Notes under the pieces: model-generated
The model's input: only the letters and a program-made list of their open reading frames with translations
The model's database searches: none
What the model was told of the DNA's origin: nothing
Program-made: the position numbers and the translations under genes
Shown here: positions 27,767 through 35,708 of the stretch, piece by piece
Position numbering within the stretch: the stretch's first letter is position 1
Layout of the letters: each line of letters starts with the position of its first letter
NCBI GenBank assembly: GCA_910589075.1
Contig: CAJUSK010000008.1
Location: forward strand, 72,441-136,440
Reading direction: 5' to 3'
Source of the DNA: an uncultured Lachnospiraceae bacterium
GTDB lineage: Bacteria > Bacillota > Clostridia > Lachnospirales > Lachnospiraceae
DNA: 64,000 bases

Positions 27767-28966
27767 ATGCCTAATAATCTTCAACAGTATTTTCCAATGA
27801 TTCGTACAAAAGAAGAGATACTTTCGGAAATCGACAATAACAGAAAACTGTCTGCCCGGTTTTATGGCTGGTCTTTACAACAGAGGGGAGAATTCCTCAG
27901 CTTTTGTGCAGGTGTTAAAGGCGTAAAAGTTTTGTATGATTCGTTCAGTAAAGAGATTTTAAACCCGGAGAAAGCGCCGGAACGGCTGGAGGATTTACTG
28001 TCACTTCTCATCAGAAAAAATGTGAGAATTTTATGTGCGCTGCCAAATGATTCCACACGGATTGCAGATGAAAACACGCTGGTTGTGACAGATATAGTCG
28101 TTGAACTGGAAGATGGCAGTATTGCCAATATTGAAATACAGAAAATTGGCTACAAGTTTCCGGGGGAACGCTGTGCCTGCTATTCGGCAGACATGCTTCT
28201 TCGTCAATATAAAAGAGTCAGAAGCGCCAGGAAAAAGGGATTCAGCTATGAAGATGTCAAAAATGTATATACAATCGTATTGTTTGAACAAAGTCCGGAG
28301 CCATTCCAGATGTTTCGTGACACATATGTACATTATTTTGAACAGTGTTCTGACAGCGGCCTGGAATTGGAATTGTTGCAGAAATACATTTTTATACCGC
28401 TTGATATCTTCAGAAAGAACCATTACAATAAAACCATAGAAAGCAGACTGGAGGCATGGCTTACATTTTTCAGCGAAGATAATCCGGAACGAATCATAGA
28501 ACTGATCAGCTCATATCCGGAATTCAAGTTTATGTATGAAGATATTTACCGGATATGCTGTAATATGGAGGAAGTTATGGGAATATTTTCAGAGGAACTC
28601 AGAATACTTGACAGAAATACGGTGCAGTTGATGATTGATGAGATGCAGGATGAGTTGAATACATTGAATCAGCAGCGTGATACGCTGAGTGCAGAACGTG
28701 ATACGCTGAGTGCAGAACGTGATACACTGAGTGCAGAACGTGATACACTGAGTGCAGAACGTGATACACTGAGTGCAGAACGTGATACATTGAGTGCAGA
28801 ACGTGATACATTGAGCAGAGAGCGCGATCATCTGCATGTGGAGCTGGAACGGATGAAACAGTTAAACAGGGCTCTTGCCGGTCAGGGGCGCACGGAGGAC
28901 ATTATAAAGGCTGCAACCAATGAAGCCTGCCGGGAGCAGTTGTATAAGGAACTTGGTATTTGTTGA
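27767..28966 (+). CDS. Rpn-type PD-(D/E)XK nuclease / transposase-family protein
   Basis: 399 residues. The N-terminal 280 residues match the PD-(D/E)XK family transposase (Rpn-like) group, with TDIVVELEDGSIANIEIQK carrying the acidic and E-x-Q catalytic pattern, followed by the basic YSADMLLRQYKRVR helix. Residues 300-355 are a coiled coil built of exact RDTLSAE heptads. Rpn proteins are DNA endonucleases thought to promote recombination and are often present in many copies. The ATG at 27767 is preceded by GGGAGG; a TTG seven codons earlier precedes that site and is rejected. No inverted repeats of an insertion sequence are seen around it. Confidence 0.82.
   Translation: MPNNLQQYFPMIRTKEEILSEIDNNRKLSARFYGWSLQQRGEFLSFCAGVKGVKVLYDSFSKEILNPEKAPERLEDLLSLLIRKNVRILCALPNDSTRIADENTLVVTDIVVELEDGSIANIEIQKIGYKFPGERCACYSADMLLRQYKRVRSARKKGFSYEDVKNVYTIVLFEQSPEPFQMFRDTYVHYFEQCSDSGLELELLQKYIFIPLDIFRKNHYNKTIESRLEAWLTFFSEDNPERIIELISSYPEFKFMYEDIYRICCNMEEVMGIFSEELRILDRNTVQLMIDEMQDELNTLNQQRDTLSAERDTLSAERDTLSAERDTLSAERDTLSAERDTLSAERDTLSRERDHLHVELERMKQLNRALAGQGRTEDIIKAATNEACREQLYKELGIC
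28676..28822 (+). repeat. 21-bp tandem repeats coding RDTLSAE heptads
   Basis: Six near-identical 21-base units (CGTGATACGCTGAGTGCAGA plus A; one variable position, G/A/T) are followed by a seventh degenerate copy. Each encodes one coiled-coil heptad, RDTLSAE. Neighbouring copies are grouped by the same silent base (GC, then AC, then AT), as expected from recent slippage or unequal exchange. Confidence 0.95.
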
Positions 28967-28982
28967 CAGGAGGAATCATATA

Positions 28983-29855
28983 ATGAAATCAATACGTGAT
29001 TGTTACACACTTTCTAACGGAGTTACGATTCCGTGTATGGGCTTTGGTACATACAATGCAAAAGGCGGGGATAATCTGGCTATTAACCGCACCGCCATTG
29101 AGGCAGGATACAGATATTTTGACACAGCGTCTCTGTATGAGACAGAGCGTGTACTTGGCCAGGCAGTCAGAGAAAGCGGCATTGCAAGGGAAGAATTCTT
29201 TATTGTGTCAAAGCTGTGGATCGATGAAAGAGGATATCGGGAAGCGAAAGAAGCGTTTGCGCGGACTTTGGAGCGGTTACAGATGGATTATCTGGATTTA
29301 TATCTGATCCACTGGCCCAGAGGGGAAGAAGGGGACACAGACTGGAAGGAAAAGGACCTGGATACCTGGCGTGCGCTGGAAGAACTTTGTGAGAGTGGGA
29401 AAGTGAAGGGAATTGGTCTGAGCAATTTCCTGCCACATCATACAGAACATATTTTAAAGAATTGCCACATAAAGCCGGTTGTGGATCAGTTGGAAATACA
29501 TCCGGGTTATACACAGGAAGCGGCTGTCAGGTATTGTATGGAAAATGATATCAGGGTGCAGGCCTGGAGTCCTCTTGGCAGAAGTGCAATGCTGGATCAT
29601 CCCATATTAAAAGAATATGCGGCTACCTATAAAAAGACAGTGGCGCAGATCTGCCTGCGTTTTCTGCTTCAAAAAGGGATTATACCTCTGGTAAAATCAT
29701 CTTCAATGGAAAGAATGAAACAGAATCAGGATATTTTTGACTTTGAAATTACGCCGGAAGATATGTCCATTTTAAATAACATGCCACAAAATACATGGCT
29801 GGGAGAGCATCCGGATTTTGCGATTCCCAAAAAACGTAGTAACTTTGCACAGTAA
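28983..29855 (+). CDS. Aldo/keto reductase
   Basis: A 290-residue NADPH-dependent reductase of the AKR superfamily. The catalytic tetrad is visible: Asp in RYFDTASLYETE, the Tyr four residues on, Lys in FIVSKLW, and His in YLIHWPRG. The C-terminal NADP-binding phrase VKSSSMERMKQNQDIFDFEI is typical. The start at 28983 follows AGGAGGAATCATATA; the open frame extends 21 codons upstream, overlapping the nuclease gene, and is rejected. It lies 16 bp after the Rpn-type gene and 27 bp before the sirtuin gene. Substrate unknown. Confidence 0.9.
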   Translation: MKSIRDCYTLSNGVTIPCMGFGTYNAKGGDNLAINRTAIEAGYRYFDTASLYETERVLGQAVRESGIAREEFFIVSKLWIDERGYREAKEAFARTLERLQMDYLDLYLIHWPRGEEGDTDWKEKDLDTWRALEELCESGKVKGIGLSNFLPHHTEHILKNCHIKPVVDQLEIHPGYTQEAAVRYCMENDIRVQAWSPLGRSAMLDHPILKEYAATYKKTVAQICLRFLLQKGIIPLVKSSSMERMKQNQDIFDFEITPEDMSILNNMPQNTWLGEHPDFAIPKKRSNFAQ

Positions 29856-29882
29856 GGGTGGAAGATAAAGAAAGAGGCGTAT

Positions 29883-30599
29883 ATGGGTGTAATGGAACAG
29901 TTTCAGAAAATTATGTCGGAGACGGATAATGTGGTCTTTTTTGGTGGGGCAGGCGTTTCCACAGAGAGCGGGATTCCGGATTTCAGAAGTGTGGACGGGC
30001 TGTATAATCAGAAATATGATTATCCGCCGGAAACCATTTTAAGTCATACATTTTACCGCAGCCATACGGAAGAATTTTACCGATTTTATCGGGACAAGAT
30101 GCTGTGTCTGACAGCAGAACCGAATGCCGCGCATAGAAAACTGGCGCAATGGGAGCGTGAAGGCAGGTTGAAGGCAGTGGTTACACAGAATATTGACGGA
30201 CTCCATCAGGCGGCAGGAAGCAAAAAGGTTCTGGAACTTCACGGAAGCGTACATCGGAACTATTGCGAGAAGTGCCATAAATTCTATGATGCCAATTATA
30301 TTCTGCACTCGGAAGGTGTGCCCCAATGTGACTGTGGCGGTTTTATCAAACCGGATGTGGTGCTGTATGAAGAGGGGCTGGACAATGAGACGATTTCAGA
30401 GGCGGTTGCCTTTATTCGTGCAGCAGATGTACTGATTATAGGTGGTACTTCTCTTGCGGTATATCCGGCTGCGGGGCTTATCGACTATTACAAAGGCAAT
30501 CAGCTGATTCTTGTAAATAAGACTGCTACACCGCGCGACAGCGTGGCGGATCTTGTGGTTCAGGGCAGTATCGGTGAGATTTTTACGCAGATTGCGTAA
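29883..30599 (+). CDS. cobB: NAD-dependent protein deacylase (sirtuin)
   Basis: A 238-residue Sir2-family deacylase that removes acyl groups from lysines using NAD. GGAGVSTESGIPDFR (21-35) binds NAD, TQNIDGLHQAAG is the second conserved motif, the catalytic His lies in LELHGSVHR, and the zinc cysteines are CEKC and CDC. The length and motif order are standard for bacterial class U/III sirtuins. It stands just upstream of DUF951 and the rpsF operon. Confidence 0.93.
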   Translation: MGVMEQFQKIMSETDNVVFFGGAGVSTESGIPDFRSVDGLYNQKYDYPPETILSHTFYRSHTEEFYRFYRDKMLCLTAEPNAAHRKLAQWEREGRLKAVVTQNIDGLHQAAGSKKVLELHGSVHRNYCEKCHKFYDANYILHSEGVPQCDCGGFIKPDVVLYEEGLDNETISEAVAFIRAADVLIIGGTSLAVYPAAGLIDYYKGNQLILVNKTATPRDSVADLVVQGSIGEIFTQIA

Positions 30600-30633
30600 C
30601 ATAAATGTTTTGTTTTAAAGAAAGGTGAAAGCT

Positions 30634-30822
30634 GTGCTGTTTGATTTCCAGGTAGGGGATGTTATAAAAATGAAAAAACAACATCCCTGCGGTGCAAAAG
30701 AATGGGAGATACTGCGTGTAGGAGCTGATTTCAGACTCAGATGTATGGGGTGCGGCCATCAGATTATGATAACGAGAAGGCTGGTAGAAAAAAATGCCAG
30801 GGAAATTCGGAAAAAAGCTTGA
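30634..30822 (+). CDS. DUF951 family protein
   Basis: 62 residues. The phrases FQVGDVIKMKKQHPCGAKEW and LRVGADFRLRCMGCGHQIM define the DUF951 family, found immediately upstream of or near rpsF in Firmicutes. The CMGC plus the earlier Cys could bind a metal. The start is GTG at 30634 with AAAGGTG six bases upstream; a GTG three codons earlier lies inside that site. Function unknown. Confidence 0.88.
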   Translation: MLFDFQVGDVIKMKKQHPCGAKEWEILRVGADFRLRCMGCGHQIMITRRLVEKNAREIRKKA

Positions 30823-30847
30823 AAATACCGGTTTTGTGTGGTATTAT
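30819..30847 (+). promoter_or_regulatory. Promoter of rpsF-ssb-rpsR
   Basis: TTGAAA (30819-30824), a 17-bp spacer, and TATTAT (30842-30847). It overlaps the last codons of the DUF951 gene. The leader of about 67 bases would be the place for the known ribosomal-protein feedback of this operon; I could not identify a specific S6:S18 site. Confidence 0.65.
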
Positions 30848-30921
30848 ACGAATCTGTGATATATTTTATTCCTTGCTCCTTTTTATGGAAAGGGGCCAGA
30901 GACCAAAAGGAGGTAACCAGC

Positions 30922-31212
30922 ATGAACAAGTATGAATTAGCCGTTGTTGTCAGTGCTAAAATCGAAGATGATGAAAGAGCCGCTACTGTGGATAAGTGCA
31001 AAGCGCTCATCGAAAGATTCGGTGGAACGATTACAAATGTCGATGAATGGGGTAAGAAGAGATTGGCTTACGAAATTCAGAAAATGAGAGAAGCGTTCTA
31101 CTATTTCATTCAGTTCGACGCTGAATCCACTGTTCCGGCGGAGATCGAATCTCGTATTCGCATTATGGACAATGTGATCAGATACTTATGCGTTAGACAG
31201 GACGAGGCATAA
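30922..31212 (+). CDS. rpsF: 30S ribosomal protein S6
   Basis: 96 residues with the S6 signature MNKYELAVVVSAK at the start and WGKKRLAYEIQKMREAFYYF in the middle. AAGGAGGTAACCAGC precedes the ATG at 30922; the open frame continues upstream but without homology. S6 binds 16S rRNA with S18 in the small-subunit platform. First gene of the rpsF-ssb-rpsR operon. Confidence 0.96.
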   Translation: MNKYELAVVVSAKIEDDERAATVDKCKALIERFGGTITNVDEWGKKRLAYEIQKMREAFYYFIQFDAESTVPAEIESRIRIMDNVIRYLCVRQDEA

Positions 31213-31229
31213 TAGAAAGTAGGGACTAT

Positions 31230-31673
31230 ATGAATAGAGTGATTCTTATGGGTAGATTAACGAGAGACCCGGAGGTGCGGTATTCTCAGGGAGAGAATGC
31301 CACAGCGGTTGCAAGGTACACGCTGGCTGTTGACCGTCGTTTCAACAGAAACGGAGATGAGGGCAGTGCAGATTTTATTGGTTGTGTTGCATTTGGCAAG
31401 CAGGCAGAGTTTGCAGAGCGGTATTTGCGTAAGGGTATCAAGATGCTTGTTACAGGGCGTATTCAGACAGGCAGTTATACCAATAAGGACGGCGTAAAGG
31501 TATATACAACCGACGTCATAGTTGAGGACCATGAGTTTGCAGAAAGCAAGAATGCAAGTTCGGGGCAGGATGGCGGTTACAGCGCTCCTGTCAGCAGACC
31601 GGAACCGGCTTCTGTGGGAGACGGTTTTATGAATATTCCGGATGGTATTGATGAGGAGCTGCCTTTTAACTGA
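31230..31673 (+). CDS. ssb: Single-stranded DNA-binding protein
   Basis: 147 residues. The OB-fold begins MNRVILMGRLTRDPEVRYSQ. The C-terminal third is flexible and ends in an acidic tip, GIDEELPFN, a variant of the DDELPF tail that recruits partner proteins. It lies between rpsF and rpsR, the standard Firmicutes order. Confidence 0.95.
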   Translation: MNRVILMGRLTRDPEVRYSQGENATAVARYTLAVDRRFNRNGDEGSADFIGCVAFGKQAEFAERYLRKGIKMLVTGRIQTGSYTNKDGVKVYTTDVIVEDHEFAESKNASSGQDGGYSAPVSRPEPASVGDGFMNIPDGIDEELPFN

Positions 31674-31702
31674 TAATATGAGTTTAACAGGAGGTATGCA
31701 TC

Positions 31703-31966
31703 ATGGCTTTTAATAAAGCAGAGAAATCAGATGGACCGATGAAGCGCAGAGGCGGAATGCGCAGAAGAAAAAAAGTTTGTGTATTCTGCGGAAAAGACAA
31801 CGTAATTGATTACAAAGATACCAATAAATTAAAAAGATATGTGTCTGAAAGAGGGAAAATTCTTCCCCGCCGTATTACAGGTAACTGTGCAAAGCATCAG
31901 AGAGCTCTTACCGTGGCAATTAAGAGAGCAAGACATATCGCATTGATGCCGTATGTTGCGGAGTAA
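31703..31966 (+). CDS. rpsR: 30S ribosomal protein S18
   Basis: 87 residues. KVCVFCGKDNVIDYKDTNKL and GKILPRRITGNCAKHQR are the S18 signatures. The CxxC plus a later Cys indicate the zinc-binding form. It pairs with S6 in the ribosome and ends the operon before a terminator. Confidence 0.96.
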   Translation: MAFNKAEKSDGPMKRRGGMRRRKKVCVFCGKDNVIDYKDTNKLKRYVSERGKILPRRITGNCAKHQRALTVAIKRARHIALMPYVAE

Positions 31967-32029
31967 ATCTGAACGTATATTGACATATAGGGCATTGAAC
32001 AGTCAATGCATTTTATGACACGAATCTGT

Positions 32030-32062
32030 GACCAACTGTCCTCTGGGATGGTTGGTCTTTTT
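32030..32062 (+). terminator. Intrinsic terminator of the rpsF operon
   Basis: GACCAACTGTCC (32030-32041) pairs with GGGATGGTTGGTC (up to 32057), and TTTTT follows. Confidence 0.85.
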
Positions 32063-32124
32063 CAGCGTATGGAAAATTAATGAGCGTGCACAGTGCACCT
32101 TTGCTTTTCACAGGGAAGTAGGCA

Positions 32125-32865
32125 ATGAATACAAGAGAACAAAACAGAACATGGTTTTTTAAAGGAATGAAAGATGGTATCCCCATAGCGATGGGGTATT
32201 TTGCAGTGGCCTTTGCTTTGGGTATCGCAGCGAAAAAAGCAGGAATGACAGCGTCGCAGGCAGGAATTATGTCGATTACAATGTTGGCTTCTGCCGGTCA
32301 GTATGGGGCGATTACCGTGATTGCGGGGGGTGGCGGTTATGTGCGGATGGCAGTCACAACATTGATTGTGAATCTCAGGTATTTGCTGATGTCCTGTGCG
32401 TTGTCTCAGAAGGTGGATCCAAATCTGGGGCTCAGACATCGGTTTCTGCTATCTTATCCTGTTACAGATGAGATATTCGGCATTGCAATGGCGGTACCGG
32501 GCAGATTGAATCCTTTCTATAATTACGGTGCGGCGACTGTGGCAGCACCGGGATGGACGCTGGGCGCAATTCTGGGTGCCTCAGCAGGCGCCATATTGCC
32601 GCAAAAGGTGGAAAATGCATTGAGTGTGGCGCTCTATGGAATGTTTCTGGCAATTATTATACCGGCGGGAAAGAAGAACAGAACGGTGGCGGGGATTGTG
32701 GCGATAGCGATGATGAGCAGTTTCCTTTTTACCAAAATACCTGTGCTCGGAGAAATTTCTTCCGGTATGCAGATTATTGTACTGACAGTGCTGATTTCGG
32801 GAGCGGTCGCAGTCTTTTTTCCTGTCAGGGAAGAGTCGGAAGGAGGAGAGCCGGGTGAACCATAG
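32125..32865 (+). CDS. azlC: AzlC-family branched-chain amino acid exporter subunit
   Basis: 246 residues and about seven membrane helices. GMKDGIPIAMGYFAVAFALG and MLASAGQYGAITVI match the AzlC/YgaZ family, which exports branched-chain amino acids or analogues with a small AzlD partner. The adjacent azlD gene overlaps by 11 bp. The ribosome site is modest (AGGGAAGTAGGCA). Confidence 0.9.
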   Translation: MNTREQNRTWFFKGMKDGIPIAMGYFAVAFALGIAAKKAGMTASQAGIMSITMLASAGQYGAITVIAGGGGYVRMAVTTLIVNLRYLLMSCALSQKVDPNLGLRHRFLLSYPVTDEIFGIAMAVPGRLNPFYNYGAATVAAPGWTLGAILGASAGAILPQKVENALSVALYGMFLAIIIPAGKKNRTVAGIVAIAMMSSFLFTKIPVLGEISSGMQIIVLTVLISGAVAVFFPVREESEGGEPGEP

Positions 32866-33163
32866 AATTGAATTGTATCTTGTGATAGCAGCCGTTACAA
32901 TTTATCTGATTCGTATGTTGCCTATGACATTGATCCGTCGGGACATTAAGAATCCACTGATCCGTTCGTTTTTATATTATGTTCCATATGTGACGCTGGC
33001 AGTTATGACATTTCCGTCAATTTTATCCGCTACAGGCAGTAAAATTTCGGCTTGGGCGGGGTTTCTGACGGGTGTGATATTGGCTTATATAGATGGAAAT
33101 CTGTTTCGGGTTGCTATTTGTTCCTGTGTGGTTGTATATTTGGCGGAAGTATTTTTTTGCTGA
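32855..33163 (+). CDS. azlD: AzlD-family exporter subunit
   Basis: 102 residues and about four membrane helices. YLIRMLPMTLIRRDIKNPLI followed by SFLYYVPYVTLAVMTFP is the AzlD signature. The start is GTG at 32855 behind GAAGGAGGAGAGCC, inside the end of azlC. It is the small partner of the AzlCD exporter. Confidence 0.9.
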   Translation: MNHRIELYLVIAAVTIYLIRMLPMTLIRRDIKNPLIRSFLYYVPYVTLAVMTFPSILSATGSKISAWAGFLTGVILAYIDGNLFRVAICSCVVVYLAEVFFC

Positions 33164-33232
33164 AAAACAAAATGTATGCCAGAGCGTCCGTATCTGTTAT
33201 ACGGAATTGTATCTGGTGGAAAGGAATTCTGA

Positions 33233-34135
33233 TTGGAAAAGGCATACAAGCTGGAGTTTGCAAATGAACAAATACAGGGTCTTACCGTCAGTTGCTGTGG
33301 CTGTTCAAAGACGGAACCCCTCCACAGTTTTGGCCCGGCGCTCAAACCCCATTTTCTGATTCACTATGTTTTAAGCGGGAAAGGAAAATTCTCCATGCAG
33401 AATCAGGAATATAGCCTGGAGGCAGGCAGTGGCTTCCTGATAGAGCCGGGTGAACTTGTATTTTATCAGGCAGATGAACGGGAACCCTGGACCTATGTCT
33501 GGGTTGGGTTTTCTGGCAGCCAGGCAGGAGAATATATGAAGAAAATGGGACTGTCGGGAAGGCATCCTGTCTTCTGTTCCAATAAACAGGAGCAGCTCTA
33601 TGCCTGTGTGCGCAATATGATGGAGCATAATACATCTGGTGTGGCAAATGATCTGCGCAGGAACGGTGAACTTGCTGTTTTCCTTTCACTGATTGCATCG
33701 GAGGTACAGATCAGAGAATCAGATGAAGCGGATAAAGCGAATACATATGTGAAAAAAGCGGTAAACTTTATCAGGAGCAACTACTGCAATCCGATTAAGG
33801 TGACAGATGTGGCGGATTTTGTCTGCGTGAACCGGAGTTATCTGTATACCCTTTTTGAAAATTCCCTGGGAATGCCGCCGCAGAAATTTCTGTCTGCTTA
33901 CCGGATTACTAAAGCAGTGGAATTGTTGCAGACAACCGATATTCCCATTGAAAGCATTGCCTTGTCCTGTGGCTATAATGATTCACTGGTGTTTACGAAA
34001 GCGTTTAAGCAGGCAAAGGGCATTTCGCCTTCCCGTTACCGGAAAGAGTTTCAAAAGAAAGGCAGCAGACATGACAGGGAACAACTGCTGCAGATTGAAG
34101 ATTATATCAGGCAAATTGGAGAAAAAGAAGAATGA
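33233..34135 (+). CDS. AraC-family transcriptional regulator
   Basis: 300 residues. The N-terminal cupin-like effector domain (about 30-120, including SGKGKFSMQNQEYSLEAGSG) and the C-terminal AraC DNA-binding domain (about 175-275, VTDVADFVCVNRSYLYTLFE and a second helix ending GISPSRYRKEF) are clear. The start appears to be TTG at 33233 after GGAAAGGAATTCTGA. This layout is typical of regulators of sugar genes. No divergently placed target is seen. It is followed by an ADP-ribosylglycohydrolase gene. Confidence 0.88.
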   Translation: MEKAYKLEFANEQIQGLTVSCCGCSKTEPLHSFGPALKPHFLIHYVLSGKGKFSMQNQEYSLEAGSGFLIEPGELVFYQADEREPWTYVWVGFSGSQAGEYMKKMGLSGRHPVFCSNKQEQLYACVRNMMEHNTSGVANDLRRNGELAVFLSLIASEVQIRESDEADKANTYVKKAVNFIRSNYCNPIKVTDVADFVCVNRSYLYTLFENSLGMPPQKFLSAYRITKAVELLQTTDIPIESIALSCGYNDSLVFTKAFKQAKGISPSRYRKEFQKKGSRHDREQLLQIEDYIRQIGEKEE

Positions 34136-34248
34136 CAGAAGCGACAGAGGAGGCGTGAATATTTGCCGGACTCTGTTTTGTCTGTATGACAATCAGGACT
34201 TTGTGTATATGGTATGCCAGGAATACAAGTAAAAGGAGATAGAATCGT

Positions 34249-35250
34249 ATGAGAAACAGGATATTGGGGGTTCTGTATGGGATGGCAATCGGTGACGCTA
34301 TGGGAATGCCTCCGGAACTGTGGAGCAGAAAACGAATGCTGGAACATTATGGAGAAATTACAGATTTTTTGGATGGGTGTCCGGAAAATGTTATATCTTA
34401 TCAGTATAAAGCGGGACAATTTACGGATGACACGGGACAGGCGCTTGCCATTTTGGACAGTCTGATGGAAACGAATTTCATACCTTCCAGTGAGAATATT
34501 GCCAATCACATTCTTGCATGGGCGCAGAAAGAGAACGCGTTTGAAAATAATATTCTGGGGCCTACATCCAAAGTGACTTTGCGGCTGTTCCAGGAGGGGA
34601 AAAGCGCCAGGGAATTTTCGGATGCGGCATTGTCCAACGGTGCGGCAATGCGGATTGCACCCATTGGTGCGTTGTTTGAACCGTCACAGAAGGAGGTATT
34701 GTGCCACTATGTGGCAGCCGTATCTCAGGTGACCCATACCAGTGATATAACCATTACCGGCGCCGCTATGATTGCCATGGCCGTAGCCTCTGCCATTCGG
34801 TATGGAGACAGGGAGCGCATGATTGAGGATGCACTTTCGGTAGAAGGGTATGCCATGTCCCTGGGGGCTTGTACGGTGAGTCCATCCCTGGGTGCCCGGA
34901 CGCTTCTGGGAGTGAAGCTGGCAGAGCGATACCAGGATGATGCCACGGCTTTTCTGGAAAATCTGTACAATCTGGTCGGTGCAGGTGTAAATACTTCGGA
35001 GTCAGTCCCGGCGGCGCTGGCCATTGCCTATTATAGCTTTGATGTAAAAAAATGTGCGTTGATGTGTGCAAACCTGGGCGGAGATACGGATACAATCGGC
35101 GCCATGGCCACTGCTGTCTGTGGAGGCGCCGGGGGGATGGAGAAAATACCGGCGGCATATGTGGAATTGATTTGCAGCGCAAACAGAGTGGATATGGAAC
35201 CTTATGCGGAGGCGCTTCTGAAAAAAAGAGGGTGTATCAAAGATGTGTAA
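34249..35250 (+). CDS. ADP-ribosylglycohydrolase family protein
   Basis: 333 residues of the DraG/ARH family, which remove ADP-ribose from proteins or small targets. LGVLYGMAIGDAMGMPPELW is the N-terminal motif, FTDDTGQAL carries metal-binding aspartates, and LGGDTDTIGAMA the second metal site. AAAAGGAGATAGAATCGT precedes the ATG. It lies 113 bp after the AraC-type regulator. In gut Firmicutes such proteins can also act on ADP-ribosylated nucleosides, and the substrate is unresolved. Confidence 0.88.
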   Translation: MRNRILGVLYGMAIGDAMGMPPELWSRKRMLEHYGEITDFLDGCPENVISYQYKAGQFTDDTGQALAILDSLMETNFIPSSENIANHILAWAQKENAFENNILGPTSKVTLRLFQEGKSAREFSDAALSNGAAMRIAPIGALFEPSQKEVLCHYVAAVSQVTHTSDITITGAAMIAMAVASAIRYGDRERMIEDALSVEGYAMSLGACTVSPSLGARTLLGVKLAERYQDDATAFLENLYNLVGAGVNTSESVPAALAIAYYSFDVKKCALMCANLGGDTDTIGAMATAVCGGAGGMEKIPAAYVELICSANRVDMEPYAEALLKKRGCIKDV

Positions 35251-35281
35251 GAAGGCCTGATTCTGATCTGGAAATTAGTAT

Positions 35282-35310
35282 TTGACAAAATATGCCCACT
35301 CTATTATAAT
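35282..35310 (+). promoter_or_regulatory. Consensus promoter of the 6S-like RNA
   Basis: TTGACA (35282-35287) and TATAAT (35305-35310) are both perfect and 17 bp apart. This is the strongest promoter in the window, as expected for an abundant stable RNA. Confidence 0.88.
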
Positions 35311-35316
35311 AGACAA

Positions 35317-35493
35317 AAATTGCTGAGAGAGGTGAAAGGATGAAGAGATAATCCACTTTTGAGAACATGACACTGTTGTTTGCAGTATTCAAGTCATCCG
35401 TACAGATCCCCCCCCCAGGGGAAACGGGATGTGGGGAATTGCTGCGGGATCATGTTGCCAAAAGTAGATTATGTCGTCCTGCCCTCTTTTTTT
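35317..35493 (+). ncRNA. ssrS: Long-rod structured RNA, candidate 6S RNA
   Basis: About 175 nt start just after a perfect promoter and end in TCTTTTTTT. The two halves pair along nearly their full length: 35326-35332 with 35483-35489, 35337-35343 with 35474-35480, 35348-35361 with 35459-35472 (one mismatch), and 35364-35370 with 35450-35456. An unpaired, asymmetric bubble (35371-35381 / 35446-35449) follows, then a further stem GCAG/CTGC and a C-rich/G-rich tip. A rod with a central bubble is the 6S RNA shape, which mimics an open promoter and binds RNA polymerase. Identity is inferred from structure, not from a recognised sequence. Confidence 0.58.
35485..35493 (+). terminator. U-tract ending the 6S-like RNA
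   Basis: The closing stem AGAGAGG / CCCTCTT runs directly into TTTTTT, so the base of the rod doubles as an intrinsic terminator. Confidence 0.65.
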
Positions 35494-35519
35494 ATGTGAA
35501 AATCTAAATTTTTCCGGCC

Positions 35520-35585
35520 ATGGGAACGCATTTACTGCAAACTGAGTACACAGGACAGAAAGCTGGGAGGCTTTCTGCCGTATGA
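35520..35585 (+). CDS. Small upstream ORF 1 in the ABC-F leader
   Basis: ATG at 35520 opens a 21-codon frame (MGTHLLQTEYTGQKAGRLSA then V), ending TGA at 35583-35585. No ribosome site is seen. It overlaps the start of the second small ORF (ATGA). Its second half covers the 8-bp stem CAGAAAGC/GCTTTCTG (35556-35575 region). Leader peptides of ABC-F genes often work by ribosome stalling, but coding here is uncertain. Confidence 0.35.
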   Translation: MGTHLLQTEYTGQKAGRLSAV

Positions 35586-35638
35586 CTGCGGGAGCGTCTG
35601 TCAGTGTGCGGGGGTGTGCGGTTACCTGTGGGATATGA
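35582..35638 (+). CDS. Small upstream ORF 2, candidate leader peptide of the ABC-F gene
   Basis: An 18-codon frame, MTAGASVSVRGCAVTCGI, starts at ATG 35582 with GGGAGG (35565-35570) 11 bases upstream and stops at 35638. The stop lies 19 bases before the terminator stem of the ABC-F leader. A ribosome stalled on this ORF by an antibiotic could alter folding of the terminator. No homologous leader peptide is recognised. Confidence 0.45.
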   Translation: MTAGASVSVRGCAVTCGI

Positions 35639-35656
35639 GGGAGTCAGACATAATTT

Positions 35657-35689
35657 GAAATCATTTGGCAGCAGATGGTTTCTTTTTTT
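35657..35689 (+). terminator. Attenuator-type terminator before the ABC-F ribosome site
   Basis: GAAATCAT (35657-35664) pairs with ATGGTTTC (35675-35682), and TTTTTTT follows at 35683-35689. The ribosome site GGGAGG and the ATG at 35709 come right after. An intrinsic terminator inside the leader of a resistance-type gene is the hallmark of transcription attenuation. Confidence 0.7.
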
Positions 35690-35708
35690 ATATCTGGGAG
35701 GTTTTCAT

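Noticed and set aside
28676..28822. CRISPR-like direct repeats
   Set aside because: The 21-bp units abut with no spacers and encode a coiled coil, so this is a coding tandem repeat. No CRISPR array was seen elsewhere by reading.
35604..35708. 35-codon upstream extension of the ABC-F ORF
   Set aside because: It runs through the leader terminator. The proper ATG at 35709 has GGGAGG and the family start.
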